The position numbers and the translations under genes are program-made. Under the pieces are notes generated by a model. It made no database searches, was not told the DNA's origin, and saw nothing but the letters and a program-made list of their open reading frames with translations. From Rhodobacter flavimaris (lineage in GTDB: Bacteria; Pseudomonadota; Alphaproteobacteria; Rhodobacterales; Rhodobacteraceae), in contig NZ_JAJUOS010000009.1 in the NCBI RefSeq assembly GCF_021378075.1, forward strand, positions 62,001 to 126,000: 64,000 bases of DNA, given 5' to 3'. Positions 11,498 to 20,513 of the stretch are shown here, in pieces. How positions within the stretch are numbered: position 1 is the first letter of the stretch; every line of letters begins with the position of its first letter.

Positions 11498-13627
11498 ATG
11501 AACTACGCTGAAAGCCTTGAACCCGCTGATGATTTCCTGCCTGTCGGGACGACGCTTCTGAACGGCACCTATGCGATTACCGATCATCTTGGGTCGGGTG
11601 GTTTCGGGCTGACCTACCTTGCGGGCGACCAGATCGGCCGCAAGGTGGTCCTCAAGGAATGCTTCCCCGCAAGCGTGTGTCTGCGCCGCTCCAAGCAGGT
11701 GCGCCCGCAGACCCGCTCGCACGAGGATGATTTCGAGAAGCTGATCCACAATTTCGTGGGCGAGGCGCGCCAGCTTGCCAAGCTCAAGCATGAAAACGTT
11801 GTGCCGGTGCTGCATTTCTTCGAAGAGAACGACACCGCCTACATGGCGCTGGAATATGTCGATGGCGTCGATCTGACGACCCATGTCGATGAGAAATCCG
11901 GCTACCTGACGCCGCGCCGGATCATGGATCTGGCCCGGCAACTGGTCGGCGCGCTGGATTATGTGCATCGCCACGGTGTGCTGCACCGGGACATCGCGCC
12001 CGACAATATCATCGTGTCGAAGGACGACACGCCTGTGCTGATCGACTTCGGTGCCGCGCGTAACGTGGATGCGGCCCTGGCGCAGTCGATCTTCGCGGTG
12101 AAGGACGGGTTTTCACCGCCCGAGTTCTACCAGCCGGGCGAGACGCATTCGGCCGCGAGCGACATTTATTCATTTGGCGCAACGCTTTACACGCTTGTGA
12201 CCGGGCAAGTTCCGGTAGATGCGCAGCGTCGTATGGTCGCGCAGCAAAATGACCAGGCCGACCCGCTTGCGCCCCTGACCGGCGCGGTTCGCGGCTTCCC
12301 CGAGGGCTTCCTGCGCGCCATCGACAAGGCCATGGCGCTTGCCCCCGCCGATCGGCCGCAGCGCGCCTCGGAGTTGCTCGAACTGATGCAGACGACCTAT
12401 GATGCCGACGGCCAGCCGGTGAACGCGCGCAAGCCGCATCTGCATGTCGTTGGGCAAGAGGCGAACTCGGCCCCGGCGGCGCGCAATCCGACAAGCCAGC
12501 CGCGCATTCCAGTGCCGACTCGCCCGGCGGTGCCCGCCGGTGCCCGCACAACCGAGCGTCCGGGGCAGGCCTGCAAGCCGGTGACCCGGCCGACCGGTGC
12601 GCCCGCGCAAAAAGCGGCCTGCGCCCCCGCGCGCCCCGTGACCAAGCCCGCGACGCGCCAAGTCGAACGCACTGCGACCGCGTTGTATGACCCAGCACCC
12701 GCCGACGCCAATACCCGTGCCAAGCGCGCGGGGGCCGAGGTGCTGCCGCCGCTGGTCAGCGCCGGCCCCGACGATATTTCGGCCCTGCGCCCGAAGGCTG
12801 GGGGCAAGTCGAACCTCGGAATGATCCTTGCCGCCGCAGCGATCGCGATTGGTGCAGCGGGTGGCTATTATGTCGTTGCGAACAAAGGTGGCGAGCCGTC
12901 GGCAACCGAGACGGTCGTGGCGCAACCTGCTGCCGTGGCACCCGCCACCTTGGAAGCCGCGCCGGTGGAGACCGCGACGGCGGCTCCGGCAACCGCCCCT
13001 GTTGCGGCGCCCGTCTCCCCGGCCGAGGTTTTCGCTCCGGCGAAGGCTGCCGTGGCCGCACCGGAGGCGGGGCAGGGTGGCTGGCGTATCGACGTCGAGC
13101 TTGCCCTGACGCAGGGGGCCGATGCTGCGGGCAAGCCTGCCGTCGTCTTCACCGGCGGCGAGAACAGCCCCTATCCTGCGGGCACGGTTCTTGCGGCGGT
13201 CGGTGGTAGCCCCGTCGGCGGCGATCCAAACGGCGTCGCGGCGCTTGCGGCCAGCTACTTTGCGCAATCCGATCCAGCCTCTGCCGGCCTTCCGGTCGAG
13301 GTCACGAACCCGCTCTTTGGCACCACGACAGAAGCCGTGCTGCCGGTTCAGGTCTCGCGTGAGGTCAGCATGGGCAGCTTCGATGTCGTGCAGGAGCCCG
13401 ACCGCGATACATGGCGCGTGCGCGTCAGCGCGGCCAAGGAGTCCAGCGGTCTGATCGAGGGCGATATCCTGCTGTCCGAGCGTCAGTCCGGCCACCGGAT
13501 CGAGCGCGCCTCGGACCTGTCCGGTGTCCTCGAAGGCTACAGCCGTCTTGGTCAGCCGTCCTACGAGCTGATCGTCCAGCGCAACGGCGCCACCAAGATC
13601 ATCGGTGTGGGGCTGAGCACGCCGTAA
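11498..13627 (+). CDS. Transmembrane Ser/Thr protein kinase with periplasmic PDZ-like region
   Basis: The 709-residue protein has an intact eukaryotic-type kinase domain: glycine loop GSGGFG at 32-37, Lys53 in VVLKE, HRDIAPDN at 163-170 and DFG at 183-185. A Pro/Ala/Arg-rich linker follows, then one membrane segment around residues 440-463, a second Ala/Pro/Val-rich linker, and a C-terminal domain (about 528-709). The last part of that domain (SSGLIEGDILLS through YELIVQRNG) resembles a PDZ fold. The kinase should face the cytoplasm and the C-terminal domain the periplasm. Start 11498 is preferred because a GGAGAGGGGGGAG purine-rich site precedes it; an in-frame TTG at 11474 is weaker. Confidence 0.85.
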   Translation: MNYAESLEPADDFLPVGTTLLNGTYAITDHLGSGGFGLTYLAGDQIGRKVVLKECFPASVCLRRSKQVRPQTRSHEDDFEKLIHNFVGEARQLAKLKHENVVPVLHFFEENDTAYMALEYVDGVDLTTHVDEKSGYLTPRRIMDLARQLVGALDYVHRHGVLHRDIAPDNIIVSKDDTPVLIDFGAARNVDAALAQSIFAVKDGFSPPEFYQPGETHSAASDIYSFGATLYTLVTGQVPVDAQRRMVAQQNDQADPLAPLTGAVRGFPEGFLRAIDKAMALAPADRPQRASELLELMQTTYDADGQPVNARKPHLHVVGQEANSAPAARNPTSQPRIPVPTRPAVPAGARTTERPGQACKPVTRPTGAPAQKAACAPARPVTKPATRQVERTATALYDPAPADANTRAKRAGAEVLPPLVSAGPDDISALRPKAGGKSNLGMILAAAAIAIGAAGGYYVVANKGGEPSATETVVAQPAAVAPATLEAAPVETATAAPATAPVAAPVSPAEVFAPAKAAVAAPEAGQGGWRIDVELALTQGADAAGKPAVVFTGGENSPYPAGTVLAAVGGSPVGGDPNGVAALAASYFAQSDPASAGLPVEVTNPLFGTTTEAVLPVQVSREVSMGSFDVVQEPDRDTWRVRVSAAKESSGLIEGDILLSERQSGHRIERASDLSGVLEGYSRLGQPSYELIVQRNGATKIIGVGLSTP

Positions 13628-13660
13628 CCACGTTCTGGCAGAGTGTCTCTCTTCTCTGAA

Positions 13661-13691
13661 GGCGCCAGGGGGCCATCGGTTCCCTGGCGCC
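13661..13691. terminator. Hairpin between convergent genes
   Basis: GGCGCCAGGG and CCCTGGCGCC form a perfect 10-bp stem around an 11-base loop. It sits just after the kinase stop and before the 3' end of the enoyl-CoA hydratase gene, so it can serve both strands. The T-tract is poor on both sides. Confidence 0.6.
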
Positions 13692-13699
13692 GTTCCTTC

Positions 13700-14473
13700 T
13701 CAGCGGCCTGTCCAGACCGGATCGCGGCGCTCCAGAAAGGCGCGGGCGCCCTCGGCGGCATCGGCGCTGGCCATGATGCGGCGCAGGGTATCGGCGTTCT
13801 CGGTCCAGAGATCGGCAACCGGCGCGGTGTCGGTCGCGCGGCTCAGCCGCAGGGTTTCGTGCACCGCTGCCGGGGCATTGCCGTTGATCTGGTGTGCCAG
13901 CGCGCGGGCAGCGGCCAAGCCCTCGCCCGCCGGGGCGCGGCGGCTGAGCAGGCCCATCTCCCACGCCTCATCGGTGTCGAACAGCCGCCCCGTCAGCAGG
14001 ATCTCGCGCGCCCGCGCCGGGGGGATCAGGCTGGCAAGACGCAGCGCGCCGCCCGCGCCGGCAACAAGGCCGCGGATCACCTCGGGGAGGCCGAAGCGGC
14101 AACCGTCCTCGGCCACGATCAGATCACAGCCAAGTGCGAGTTCGAACCCGCCCGCCACCGCCGCGCCATGGACTGCCGCAATCAGGGGTTTGCTGCGCTT
14201 CGCCTCGGTCAGCCCGCAAAAGCCGCCGTCGCGAAAGAGCACCTCATCGACCTGACCGGCGCCGAAAGCGGCCAGATCCATGCCCGCGCAAAACACCTTT
14301 CCGGCGCCGTTCAGAATGGCGACGCGCAGGGCTGGGTCACTTTCGAACCGGGCGATGGCCTCGGCGAGGGCGGTGCTTAGATCGGCATTGATCGCATTGC
14401 GCCGGTCCGGGCGGTTAAGCGTGATGGTCGCGATGGCGCCATCGGTTTCGAACAGAACGGGGTGGTCGGTCAT
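13700..14473 (-). CDS. Enoyl-CoA hydratase/isomerase family protein
   Basis: The 257-residue protein starts MTDHPVLFETDGAIATITLN and has the crotonase signature: NRPDRRNAI early on, the oxyanion-hole segment KVFCAGMDLAAFG, and AAVHGAAVAGGFELALGCDL. It likely hydrates or isomerises a CoA thioester. The start overlaps the stop of the acyl-CoA synthetase gene by four bases (ATGA on the minus strand), so the two are coupled and probably act in sequence on an imported carboxylic acid. The specific substrate cannot be told. A longer upstream reading is discarded because it runs inside the synthetase gene. Confidence 0.88.
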   Translation of the reverse strand: MTDHPVLFETDGAIATITLNRPDRRNAINADLSTALAEAIARFESDPALRVAILNGAGKVFCAGMDLAAFGAGQVDEVLFRDGGFCGLTEAKRSKPLIAAVHGAAVAGGFELALGCDLIVAEDGCRFGLPEVIRGLVAGAGGALRLASLIPPARAREILLTGRLFDTDEAWEMGLLSRRAPAGEGLAAARALAHQINGNAPAAVHETLRLSRATDTAPVADLWTENADTLRRIMASADAAEGARAFLERRDPVWTGR

Positions 14474-16137
14474 GCGGATTGCCCCTCGATCAGGCGTTGG
14501 CGCAAGGCGTTGCGGATGATCTTGCCCGTGGTCGTGACCGGCAGATCGGCGGTGAAGTAGATCGCGCGCGGGTATTCGTAAGCGGCCAGTCGGTCGCGGA
14601 CATGCGCGGCGATTTCGGCTCGCAGCGCGTCTGTGGGTTCGAACCCAGGGCGCAGAGTGATGAACGCGGCCACGATCTCGCCGCGCAGGGCGTCGGGTTG
14701 GCCGACCACGCCCGCCATGGCAACGGCCGGGTGGGCGATCAGGCAATCCTCGATCTCGGCCGGGCCGACGCGATAGCCGCCGGTCGAGATGATATCGTCG
14801 TCACGTCCCTTGAAGCGCAGCCGCCCGTCGTCGCAACGCTCGCCCCGGTCGCCGGTCACAAGCCAGCGCCCTTCGGGGCCGGTCACGAACTTCGCTTCCG
14901 TCGCAGTGGGTTGGCGCCAGTATCCAAGGAACATCACCGGATCTGGCGCAAGGATGGCGACCGCCCCCTCTGTGCCGGGGGGAAGGCGCTGCCCGGTCTT
15001 GTCGTCGATGACATCGACCTCGTGGCCGGGAACGGGCCAGCCCATGACGCCCGCCGCCGGAGGGGCAAGCGCCGCGCAACTTGAGACGACCATGTTGCAC
15101 TCGGTCTGGCCGTAAAACTCGTTGATCGTGACGCCAAGCGCCGCGCGGCCCCACTCAAGCAACTGGCTGCCAAGAGGCTCGCCGCCGCTTGCGACCGAGC
15201 GCATTGTGATGCCCCAACTCAGGCTGTCCGGGTCGGCCTTCATCATCTTGAGCGCGGTGGGCGGCAGGAAGGCGTTGCGGATATCGAGCCGCCGGATCAG
15301 GTCCACCGCCGCCCTGGCCGAGAATTTGCGAAAACGGCAGGCGACCACCGGCACGCCGTGATGCAGCGCGGGCAGAAGCACATCGAGCAACCCGCCGATC
15401 CAAGCCCAGTCCGCCGGAGTCCAGATCCGGTCGCCGGGTTGGGGCAGGAAGTCGTGGCTCATCTCGACCCCCGGCAGGTGGCCCAGCAACACCCGATGCG
15501 CATGAAGTGCGCCTTTCGGGTTGCCTGTCGTTCCCGAGGTATAGATCAGGATGGCTGCGCTTTCGGCGGCACTGTCCACCGGGGTGAACGCAGGCGAGGC
15601 ACTGGCGCGGGCCGCCGCGAAATCCGGTGTGTCCGCCGTGGCGCCATCGACGGTGAAGATCGTCTGCAACTCGGGCAGCGCGTCGCGGATACCCTGGATC
15701 AGCGGCAGGCTCGCGCGGTCTGTCACCAGAACCCGCGCGCCACTGTCGCGCAGCCGGTGCAGCAAAGCATCGGGGCCAAAGAGAGTGAAAAGCGGCAGCG
15801 ACACACAGCCCGCCTTGAAGGCCGCGATATGTGCGACGGCAGTTTCGCGCCGCTGAGGCAGCAAGATCGCCACCCGGTCGCCGGCCTCGCCCCCGCCCGC
15901 GTCTAACCCGAGACCGCGCAGCACATTGGCAAAGCGGTTCGATGCGTCGCGCAATTCGGCATAGGTGGTCTTATGCACCGCGCCGTAGCCGTCATCCTCA
16001 ACCTCGATCAGCGCGACGCGGTCAGGCTCGGTCGCGGCCCAACGGTCGCAGACATCGGTGCCGATATTGTAGCGCGCGGGAACGTCCCACTGGAACGCCG
16101 CGCGCGTGGCGGCATAACTGCCTTTGGCCGACAGCAT
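14470..16137 (-). CDS. AMP-dependent acyl-CoA synthetase
   Basis: The 555-residue enzyme has the AMP-binding motif IYTSGTTGNPKGALHAHR, the FYGQTECN and TGDRG segments, and the C-terminal catalytic lysine in TTTGKIIRNALR. It activates a short- or medium-chain carboxylate to its CoA ester. Start 16137 (MLSAKGSYAATRAAF) follows GGGGAGGAA at good spacing, which decides it over the longer reading from 16302. It is cotranscribed with the enoyl-CoA hydratase downstream. Acetyl-, propionyl- and medium-chain substrates are all possible. Confidence 0.88.
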   Translation of the reverse strand: MLSAKGSYAATRAAFQWDVPARYNIGTDVCDRWAATEPDRVALIEVEDDGYGAVHKTTYAELRDASNRFANVLRGLGLDAGGGEAGDRVAILLPQRRETAVAHIAAFKAGCVSLPLFTLFGPDALLHRLRDSGARVLVTDRASLPLIQGIRDALPELQTIFTVDGATADTPDFAAARASASPAFTPVDSAAESAAILIYTSGTTGNPKGALHAHRVLLGHLPGVEMSHDFLPQPGDRIWTPADWAWIGGLLDVLLPALHHGVPVVACRFRKFSARAAVDLIRRLDIRNAFLPPTALKMMKADPDSLSWGITMRSVASGGEPLGSQLLEWGRAALGVTINEFYGQTECNMVVSSCAALAPPAAGVMGWPVPGHEVDVIDDKTGQRLPPGTEGAVAILAPDPVMFLGYWRQPTATEAKFVTGPEGRWLVTGDRGERCDDGRLRFKGRDDDIISTGGYRVGPAEIEDCLIAHPAVAMAGVVGQPDALRGEIVAAFITLRPGFEPTDALRAEIAAHVRDRLAAYEYPRAIYFTADLPVTTTGKIIRNALRQRLIEGQSA

Positions 16138-16420
16138 GATTTCCTCCCCTGCGAGGCCCGAGCCCGGGCCTGCCTCCTCCGCCCCCAGAAAAGCGCGCTC
16201 GGCGCGTGCTGTCCACAGGCTGCGGAAGTGACGCAGGGTCGCATGGACGATTTGTCCACCCGAAAGCGTGCGTTTGGGCGATCGGTTCGCGCGGGCGCTC
16301 ATGGACGGAAAACCTGTCTTTATAGGCCGGTTAGGCGCGTTTCCTGATACCGCAGGGGGCTTGGTGCGCTACACTTTGCCCACGCATTTCACGGTCGGAA
16401 CAGCACAGGGGGACTGCACA

Positions 16421-17500
16421 ATGGCCGAACAGGGTATTCGCACGACGCACGGGCGCGGGCGGCTTTATGACAGCATTCTGGATGCGGTCGGGGATACGCC
16501 CGTCATTCGCATCAACAACCTCGCGCCCGAAGGCGTGCGCATGTATGTGAAGGCCGAGTTCTTCAACCCGGCCAGTTCGGTCAAGGATCGCCTTGCGCTG
16601 AACATCATCGAGGCGGCCGAACGCTCGGGCACGCTCAAGCCCGGCCAGACGGTGGTCGAGGCCACCAGCGGCAATACCGGGATCGGTCTTGCGATGGTCT
16701 GCGCGCAGAAGGGCTATCCGCTTGTGGTGACCATGGCCGACAGCTTCTCGATTGAGCGGCGCAAGCTGATGCGGATGCTGGGGGCGAAGGTGATCCTGAC
16801 CCCGCGCGCGCAAAAGGGCACCGGCATGTATCGCAAGGCCGCTGAACTGGCCGAGCAGCATGGCTGGTTCCTCGCGCGGCAGTTCGAGACCGACGCCAAT
16901 GCCGATATCCACGAAAGCACCACCGCGCGTGAGATCATCGCCGATTTCGCGGGTGATCGGCTCGATTACGTGGTCACCGGCTATGGCACCGGCGGCACGG
17001 TGACGGGCCTTGCCCGCGTACTGCGGCGCGAGCGCCCTGAAACCAAGATCGTGTTGTCCGAGCCTGCCAACGCAGCCCTGGTGGCCAGCGATATCGCGCA
17101 AGAGCGCGGCGCGGATGGCTCGCCCGCGGTCAGCCACCCCGCGTTCGAGCCGCACCCGATTCAGGGCTGGACCCCGGATTTCATCCCGCTCGTGCTGCAA
17201 GAGGCGCTGGACAACGGCGGCTATGACGAGCTGATCCCGGTCGCAGGGGGCGATGGCGTGGCATGGGCACGCAAGCTGGCGGCGCAGGAAGGTATCCTGA
17301 CCGGGATTTCCGGCGGGTCGAGCTTTGCCGTCGCGATGCAGGTGGCCGAGCGCGCGGCGCCCGGCTCGGTCATCCTGGCGATGTTGCCCGACACCGGCGA
17401 GCGCTACATGACCACGCCCCTGTTCGACGGGATCGTCGATGACATGGACGCGGAAGAGCAGTCGATCTCGCTCTCGACGCCCGGTTTTCAGATGGGCTGA
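16421..17500 (+). CDS. Cysteine synthase-like PLP enzyme
   Basis: The 359-residue protein has the fold-type II PLP layout: Lys in NPASSVKDRLA, the asparagine loop EATSGNTGIGLA, and the phosphate-binding GYGTGGTVTG. It should condense O-acetylserine with sulfide to make cysteine. It is longer than typical CysK (about 310 residues): an N-terminal lead with IRTTHGRGRLYDSI and a C-terminal tail after MLPDTGERYMTTPLF make the difference. ATG 16421 is chosen because it gives the family N-terminus; the frame is open from 16268. It is convergent with the hydratase gene (5-base gap) and divergent from the acyl-CoA synthetase. Confidence 0.85.
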   Translation: MAEQGIRTTHGRGRLYDSILDAVGDTPVIRINNLAPEGVRMYVKAEFFNPASSVKDRLALNIIEAAERSGTLKPGQTVVEATSGNTGIGLAMVCAQKGYPLVVTMADSFSIERRKLMRMLGAKVILTPRAQKGTGMYRKAAELAEQHGWFLARQFETDANADIHESTTAREIIADFAGDRLDYVVTGYGTGGTVTGLARVLRRERPETKIVLSEPANAALVASDIAQERGADGSPAVSHPAFEPHPIQGWTPDFIPLVLQEALDNGGYDELIPVAGGDGVAWARKLAAQEGILTGISGGSSFAVAMQVAERAAPGSVILAMLPDTGERYMTTPLFDGIVDDMDAEEQSISLSTPGFQMG

Positions 17501-17505
17501 ACCGC

Positions 17506-18252
17506 TTAGGCGGGCAGGGTCTCGAGGTTGACAGAAACAGCCCCGAGGCCCGTAATCTCGCCCCGAACCTCGATGTCGCCGGCGACATAGGTGAGCGGGT
17601 GGATCGTGCCGGTGATGACGACTTGGCCGGGTTGCAGCCCGCCGCAATGATCGCCGATCGCGCGGTGCAGGGCGTGCAAGGTGCCAAGGGCCGAGCCACC
17701 GGGAACCTCGGTCGCGCCATCAAGCAAAACCTGTTCACCCGCCTGCATCTGGCCGGTCAGGCGGGTGAAGTCGTTGCCGTCCCAATCGGTCAGCGGGGTG
17801 CCAAGGATCAGCCCGGAATTGATCTGGAAATCCGCGAGTTTCACCAGCGGGTCCGCCGCCGCCGGACCGGTGATGCGCGTATCGACCAGCTCGATCACCG
17901 GCAGGGGGACGATGCAGGCGGCCACCGCGCGCAGGTAGTCGGGCTGCGCGGGATCGGGCAGTGGGGCGATGATCTTCCAGCCGACCTCAAGCTCGACCCC
18001 GATACGATCCGAGACCGGGTAGCGGCTGCCCGAGGGTTGGCAGCGCGCGGCCATGATCGGTGCCATGATCGGTGGCGCGTCGGGTTTCAGGCCCACCTTG
18101 AAGCCGCCCGCCGGACCAAGCGCAGCCAGCAGATGTGATTGCACAGCATAGGCCTGCGCCGCCGAGGTCGGTAGCGCCCCTTGCGGCGCAACCCGGGTGC
18201 CAGCGCGGTAGGCGGCCAGAAGCTCTTCGGCGAATGTGGTCATCTCGGTCAT
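17506..18252 (-). CDS. 2-keto-4-pentenoate hydratase-like protein (FAH superfamily)
   Basis: The 248-residue protein resembles the MhpD/HpcG/DmpE hydratase group: an N-terminal helical part with AYAVQ, the metal-binding GVELEVGW segment, and the C-terminal VVITGTIHP. Relatives hydrate 2-hydroxypenta-2,4-dienoate or decarboxylate related acids in aromatic meta-cleavage pathways. No other meta-cleavage gene adjoins it, so the substrate is unknown. Start 18252 (MTEMTTFAEELL) is the first in-frame ATG with a family-like N-terminus; the ribosome-binding site (AGGA) is weak. Confidence 0.75.
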   Translation of the reverse strand: MTEMTTFAEELLAAYRAGTRVAPQGALPTSAAQAYAVQSHLLAALGPAGGFKVGLKPDAPPIMAPIMAARCQPSGSRYPVSDRIGVELEVGWKIIAPLPDPAQPDYLRAVAACIVPLPVIELVDTRITGPAAADPLVKLADFQINSGLILGTPLTDWDGNDFTRLTGQMQAGEQVLLDGATEVPGGSALGTLHALHRAIGDHCGGLQPGQVVITGTIHPLTYVAGDIEVRGEITGLGAVSVNLETLPA

Positions 18253-18325
18253 GGGCGGTCCTATCGTGTCGCGGTCGGGCAATATGACCCGAGCGTCCGC
18301 GCGGGTGCAAGACGGCTGTTCGGCG

Positions 18326-19282
18326 TCAGGACTGTCGCAGGGAGTGTTGGTTGTCGCGATACCAGCGGTAGGTTTGCGCAAGGCCATCGGGCAGGGCGAT
18401 GCGGGCGCGCCATCCCATCCCAGTAAGGCGGCTGACATCCAGCAGCTTGCGTGGCGTGCCATCAGGGCGCGCTGGATCGAAGGCGATCCGGCCCGCGAAA
18501 CCGGTGACCCCCGCGATCATCCGCGCCAGTTCCGCGATGCTGATCTCGGACCCCGTGCCGACATTGACATGGCTGCACATCGCCTGTGTCTGTGCGCGCC
18601 AGACCTCGGCCGGTAGCGCTATCGCGAACAGGGCGGCCTCGGCCAGATCGTCGACATGCAGGAACTCGCGCAGGGGGGTGCCACTGCCCCAGATGGTGAC
18701 CTCATCCTCACCGCGCCGCACAGCCTGATGGAAGCGGCGCAGCAGGGCGGGCAGGACATGGCTCTTCTCGGGGTGGAAGTTGTCGCCCGGTCCGTAAAGA
18801 TTGGTGGGCATCAGCGCGCGGTAATCGGTGCCGTGCTGCCGATTGTAGCTTTCGCAGAGCTTGATCCCGGCGATTTTCGCGATGGCATAGGGCTCGTTCG
18901 TGGGTTCGAGCGTGCCCGTCAGCAGCGCCTCCTCGGACATGGGCTGCGCAGCCGCGCGCGGGTAGATGCAGGATGACCCGAGGAACAAAAGCCGTCTCAC
19001 CCCCGCCGCATGGGCCTGATGGATGACATTGGCCTCGATCATCAGGTTTTCATAGAGGAACTCCGCCGGGCAGGTGGCGTTGGCATGAATTCCGCCGACC
19101 CGCGCGGCGGCCAAGATGACCTGATCGGGGCGTTCGGACTGCATGAAGCCGCGCACAGCTGCCTGATCGGTCAGGTCGAGCGCTGCGCGATCGCAGGTGA
19201 TGACACTGGCCCCGTTGGCTGACAGTCGCCGCAAAATTGCGCTTCCCACCATGCCCCGATGACCCGCAAGGAAAATCCGCAT
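18326..19282 (-). CDS. fcl: GDP-L-fucose synthase
   Basis: The 318-residue short-chain dehydrogenase has the nucleotide-binding [10 protein letters not shown] at residues 7-16 and the catalytic Ser-Tyr-Lys set visible in [10 protein letters not shown] and YAIAKIAG. It epimerises and reduces GDP-4-keto-6-deoxymannose to GDP-L-fucose. It follows gmd by 7 bases on the same strand, giving the complete two-step route from GDP-mannose. No glycosyltransferase is adjacent, so the fucose acceptor (capsule, lipopolysaccharide or glycan) is encoded elsewhere. Confidence 0.93.
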   Translation of the reverse strand: MRIFLAGHRGMVGSAILRRLSANGASVITCDRAALDLTDQAAVRGFMQSERPDQVILAAARVGGIHANATCPAEFLYENLMIEANVIHQAHAAGVRRLLFLGSSCIYPRAAAQPMSEEALLTGTLEPTNEPYAIAKIAGIKLCESYNRQHGTDYRALMPTNLYGPGDNFHPEKSHVLPALLRRFHQAVRRGEDEVTIWGSGTPLREFLHVDDLAEAALFAIALPAEVWRAQTQAMCSHVNVGTGSEISIAELARMIAGVTGFAGRIAFDPARPDGTPRKLLDVSRLTGMGWRARIALPDGLAQTYRWYRDNQHSLRQS

Positions 19283-19289
19283 CCCGGCC

Positions 19290-20411
19290 TCAGCTTGCAA
19301 TCGAGACCGGCAGCCCAAGGCCGTTCTCCATCAGCAGGCGCTGACGCCGAGCCGCGCGCAGATCCTCGGCCACCATTTCCGCGCACATCTGCCGGACCGA
19401 GACCTCTGGTCTCCAACCAAGCTTGTCGCGGGCTTTCGAGGCATCGCCGAGCAGGGTCTCGACCTCGGCGGGGCGGAAGTAACGCGGGTCGATGCGCATC
19501 ACCACATCGCCGGGCCGCAGCGCCGGGGCCATGTTGCTGGTCACGCGCTCGATGATCGCGACCTCGTCCACGCCATCGCCCTCAAAGCGCAGCGTCACGC
19601 CCAGTTCGGCGGCCGACCAGCGGATGAAGTCGCGCACGGAATGCTGCTGCCCGGTCGCGATCACGAAATCCTCGGGCGCATCCTGTTGCAGCATCAGCCA
19701 TTGCGCCTGCACATAGTCGCGCGCGTGGCCCCAGTCGCGCCGGGCGTCGATATTGCCCATGAAGAGGCAATCCTCGATCCCCTGAGCGATATTCGCCAGC
19801 CCGCGCGTGATCTTGCGGGTCACGAAAGTCTCGCCCCGTCGCGGGGATTCGTGGTTGAAAAGGATGCCGTTGCAGGCAAACAGCCCGTAAGCTTCGCGGT
19901 AGTTCACCGTGATCCAATAGGCGTAAAGCTTGGCCACGGCATAGGGCGAGCGCGGGTGGAAGGGCGTCGCCTCACTCTGTGGGCTTTGCTGGACCTGCCC
20001 GTAAAGCTCGGAGGTCGAGGCCTGATAAAAGCGCGTCTTGCGCTCCAGCCCCAGAAACCGGATCGCCTCAAGCAGGCGCAGCGTGCCCATGGCATCCACA
20101 TCGGCGGTGTATTCGGGTGCCTCGAAGCTGACCGCGACATGGCTTTGCGCGCCGAGATTATAGACCTCGTCAGGCGCCACCGCCGCCAGGATGCGGGTCA
20201 GGTTGGAACTGTCGGTCAGATCGCCGTAATGCAGGTGCAGGCGGGGCGCATCCTCATGCGGGTCCTGGTAGATATGGTCGATACGCTGCGTGTTGAACGA
20301 CGAGGCGCGGCGCTTGAGGCCGTGCACCTCGTAGCCCTTGGCCAGCAGGAACTCGGCCAGATAGGAGCCGTCCTGTCCGGTGATTCCGGTGATCAGGGCT
20401 GTCTTTGCCAT
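19290..20411 (-). CDS. gmd: GDP-mannose 4,6-dehydratase
   Basis: The 373-residue enzyme begins [20 protein letters not shown], the standard GMD start with the Rossmann GITGQDGSY motif, followed by STSELYG and the catalytic [10 protein letters not shown]. It converts GDP-mannose to GDP-4-keto-6-deoxy-mannose for the downstream fcl gene. Start 20411 is preferred to the longer frame up to 20465. A hairpin terminator of the cysNC gene lies just upstream, so gmd-fcl probably have their own promoter in the 70 bases before the ATG. Confidence 0.94.
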   Translation of the reverse strand: MAKTALITGITGQDGSYLAEFLLAKGYEVHGLKRRASSFNTQRIDHIYQDPHEDAPRLHLHYGDLTDSSNLTRILAAVAPDEVYNLGAQSHVAVSFEAPEYTADVDAMGTLRLLEAIRFLGLERKTRFYQASTSELYGQVQQSPQSEATPFHPRSPYAVAKLYAYWITVNYREAYGLFACNGILFNHESPRRGETFVTRKITRGLANIAQGIEDCLFMGNIDARRDWGHARDYVQAQWLMLQQDAPEDFVIATGQQHSVRDFIRWSAAELGVTLRFEGDGVDEVAIIERVTSNMAPALRPGDVVMRIDPRYFRPAEVETLLGDASKARDKLGWRPEVSVRQMCAEMVAEDLRAARRQRLLMENGLGLPVSIAS

Positions 20412-20483
20412 CACATCCCTCGGTTGCGTTAATACAACCTTTACGTGTTTGGCGAAATTGAGCAAGGCCCTTGGAGTGAAAAG

Positions 20484-20503
20484 GGCGGGGCCGGGGCCCC
20501 GCC
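20484..20503 (-). terminator. Rho-independent terminator of cysD-cysNC
   Basis: GGCGGGGCC and GGCCCCGCC form a 9-bp stem, and on the minus strand the hairpin is followed by CCCTTTTCAC. It lies 10 bases past the cysNC stop and separates sulfate activation from gmd-fcl. Confidence 0.7.
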
Positions 20504-20513
20504 GCTTCGTCCC

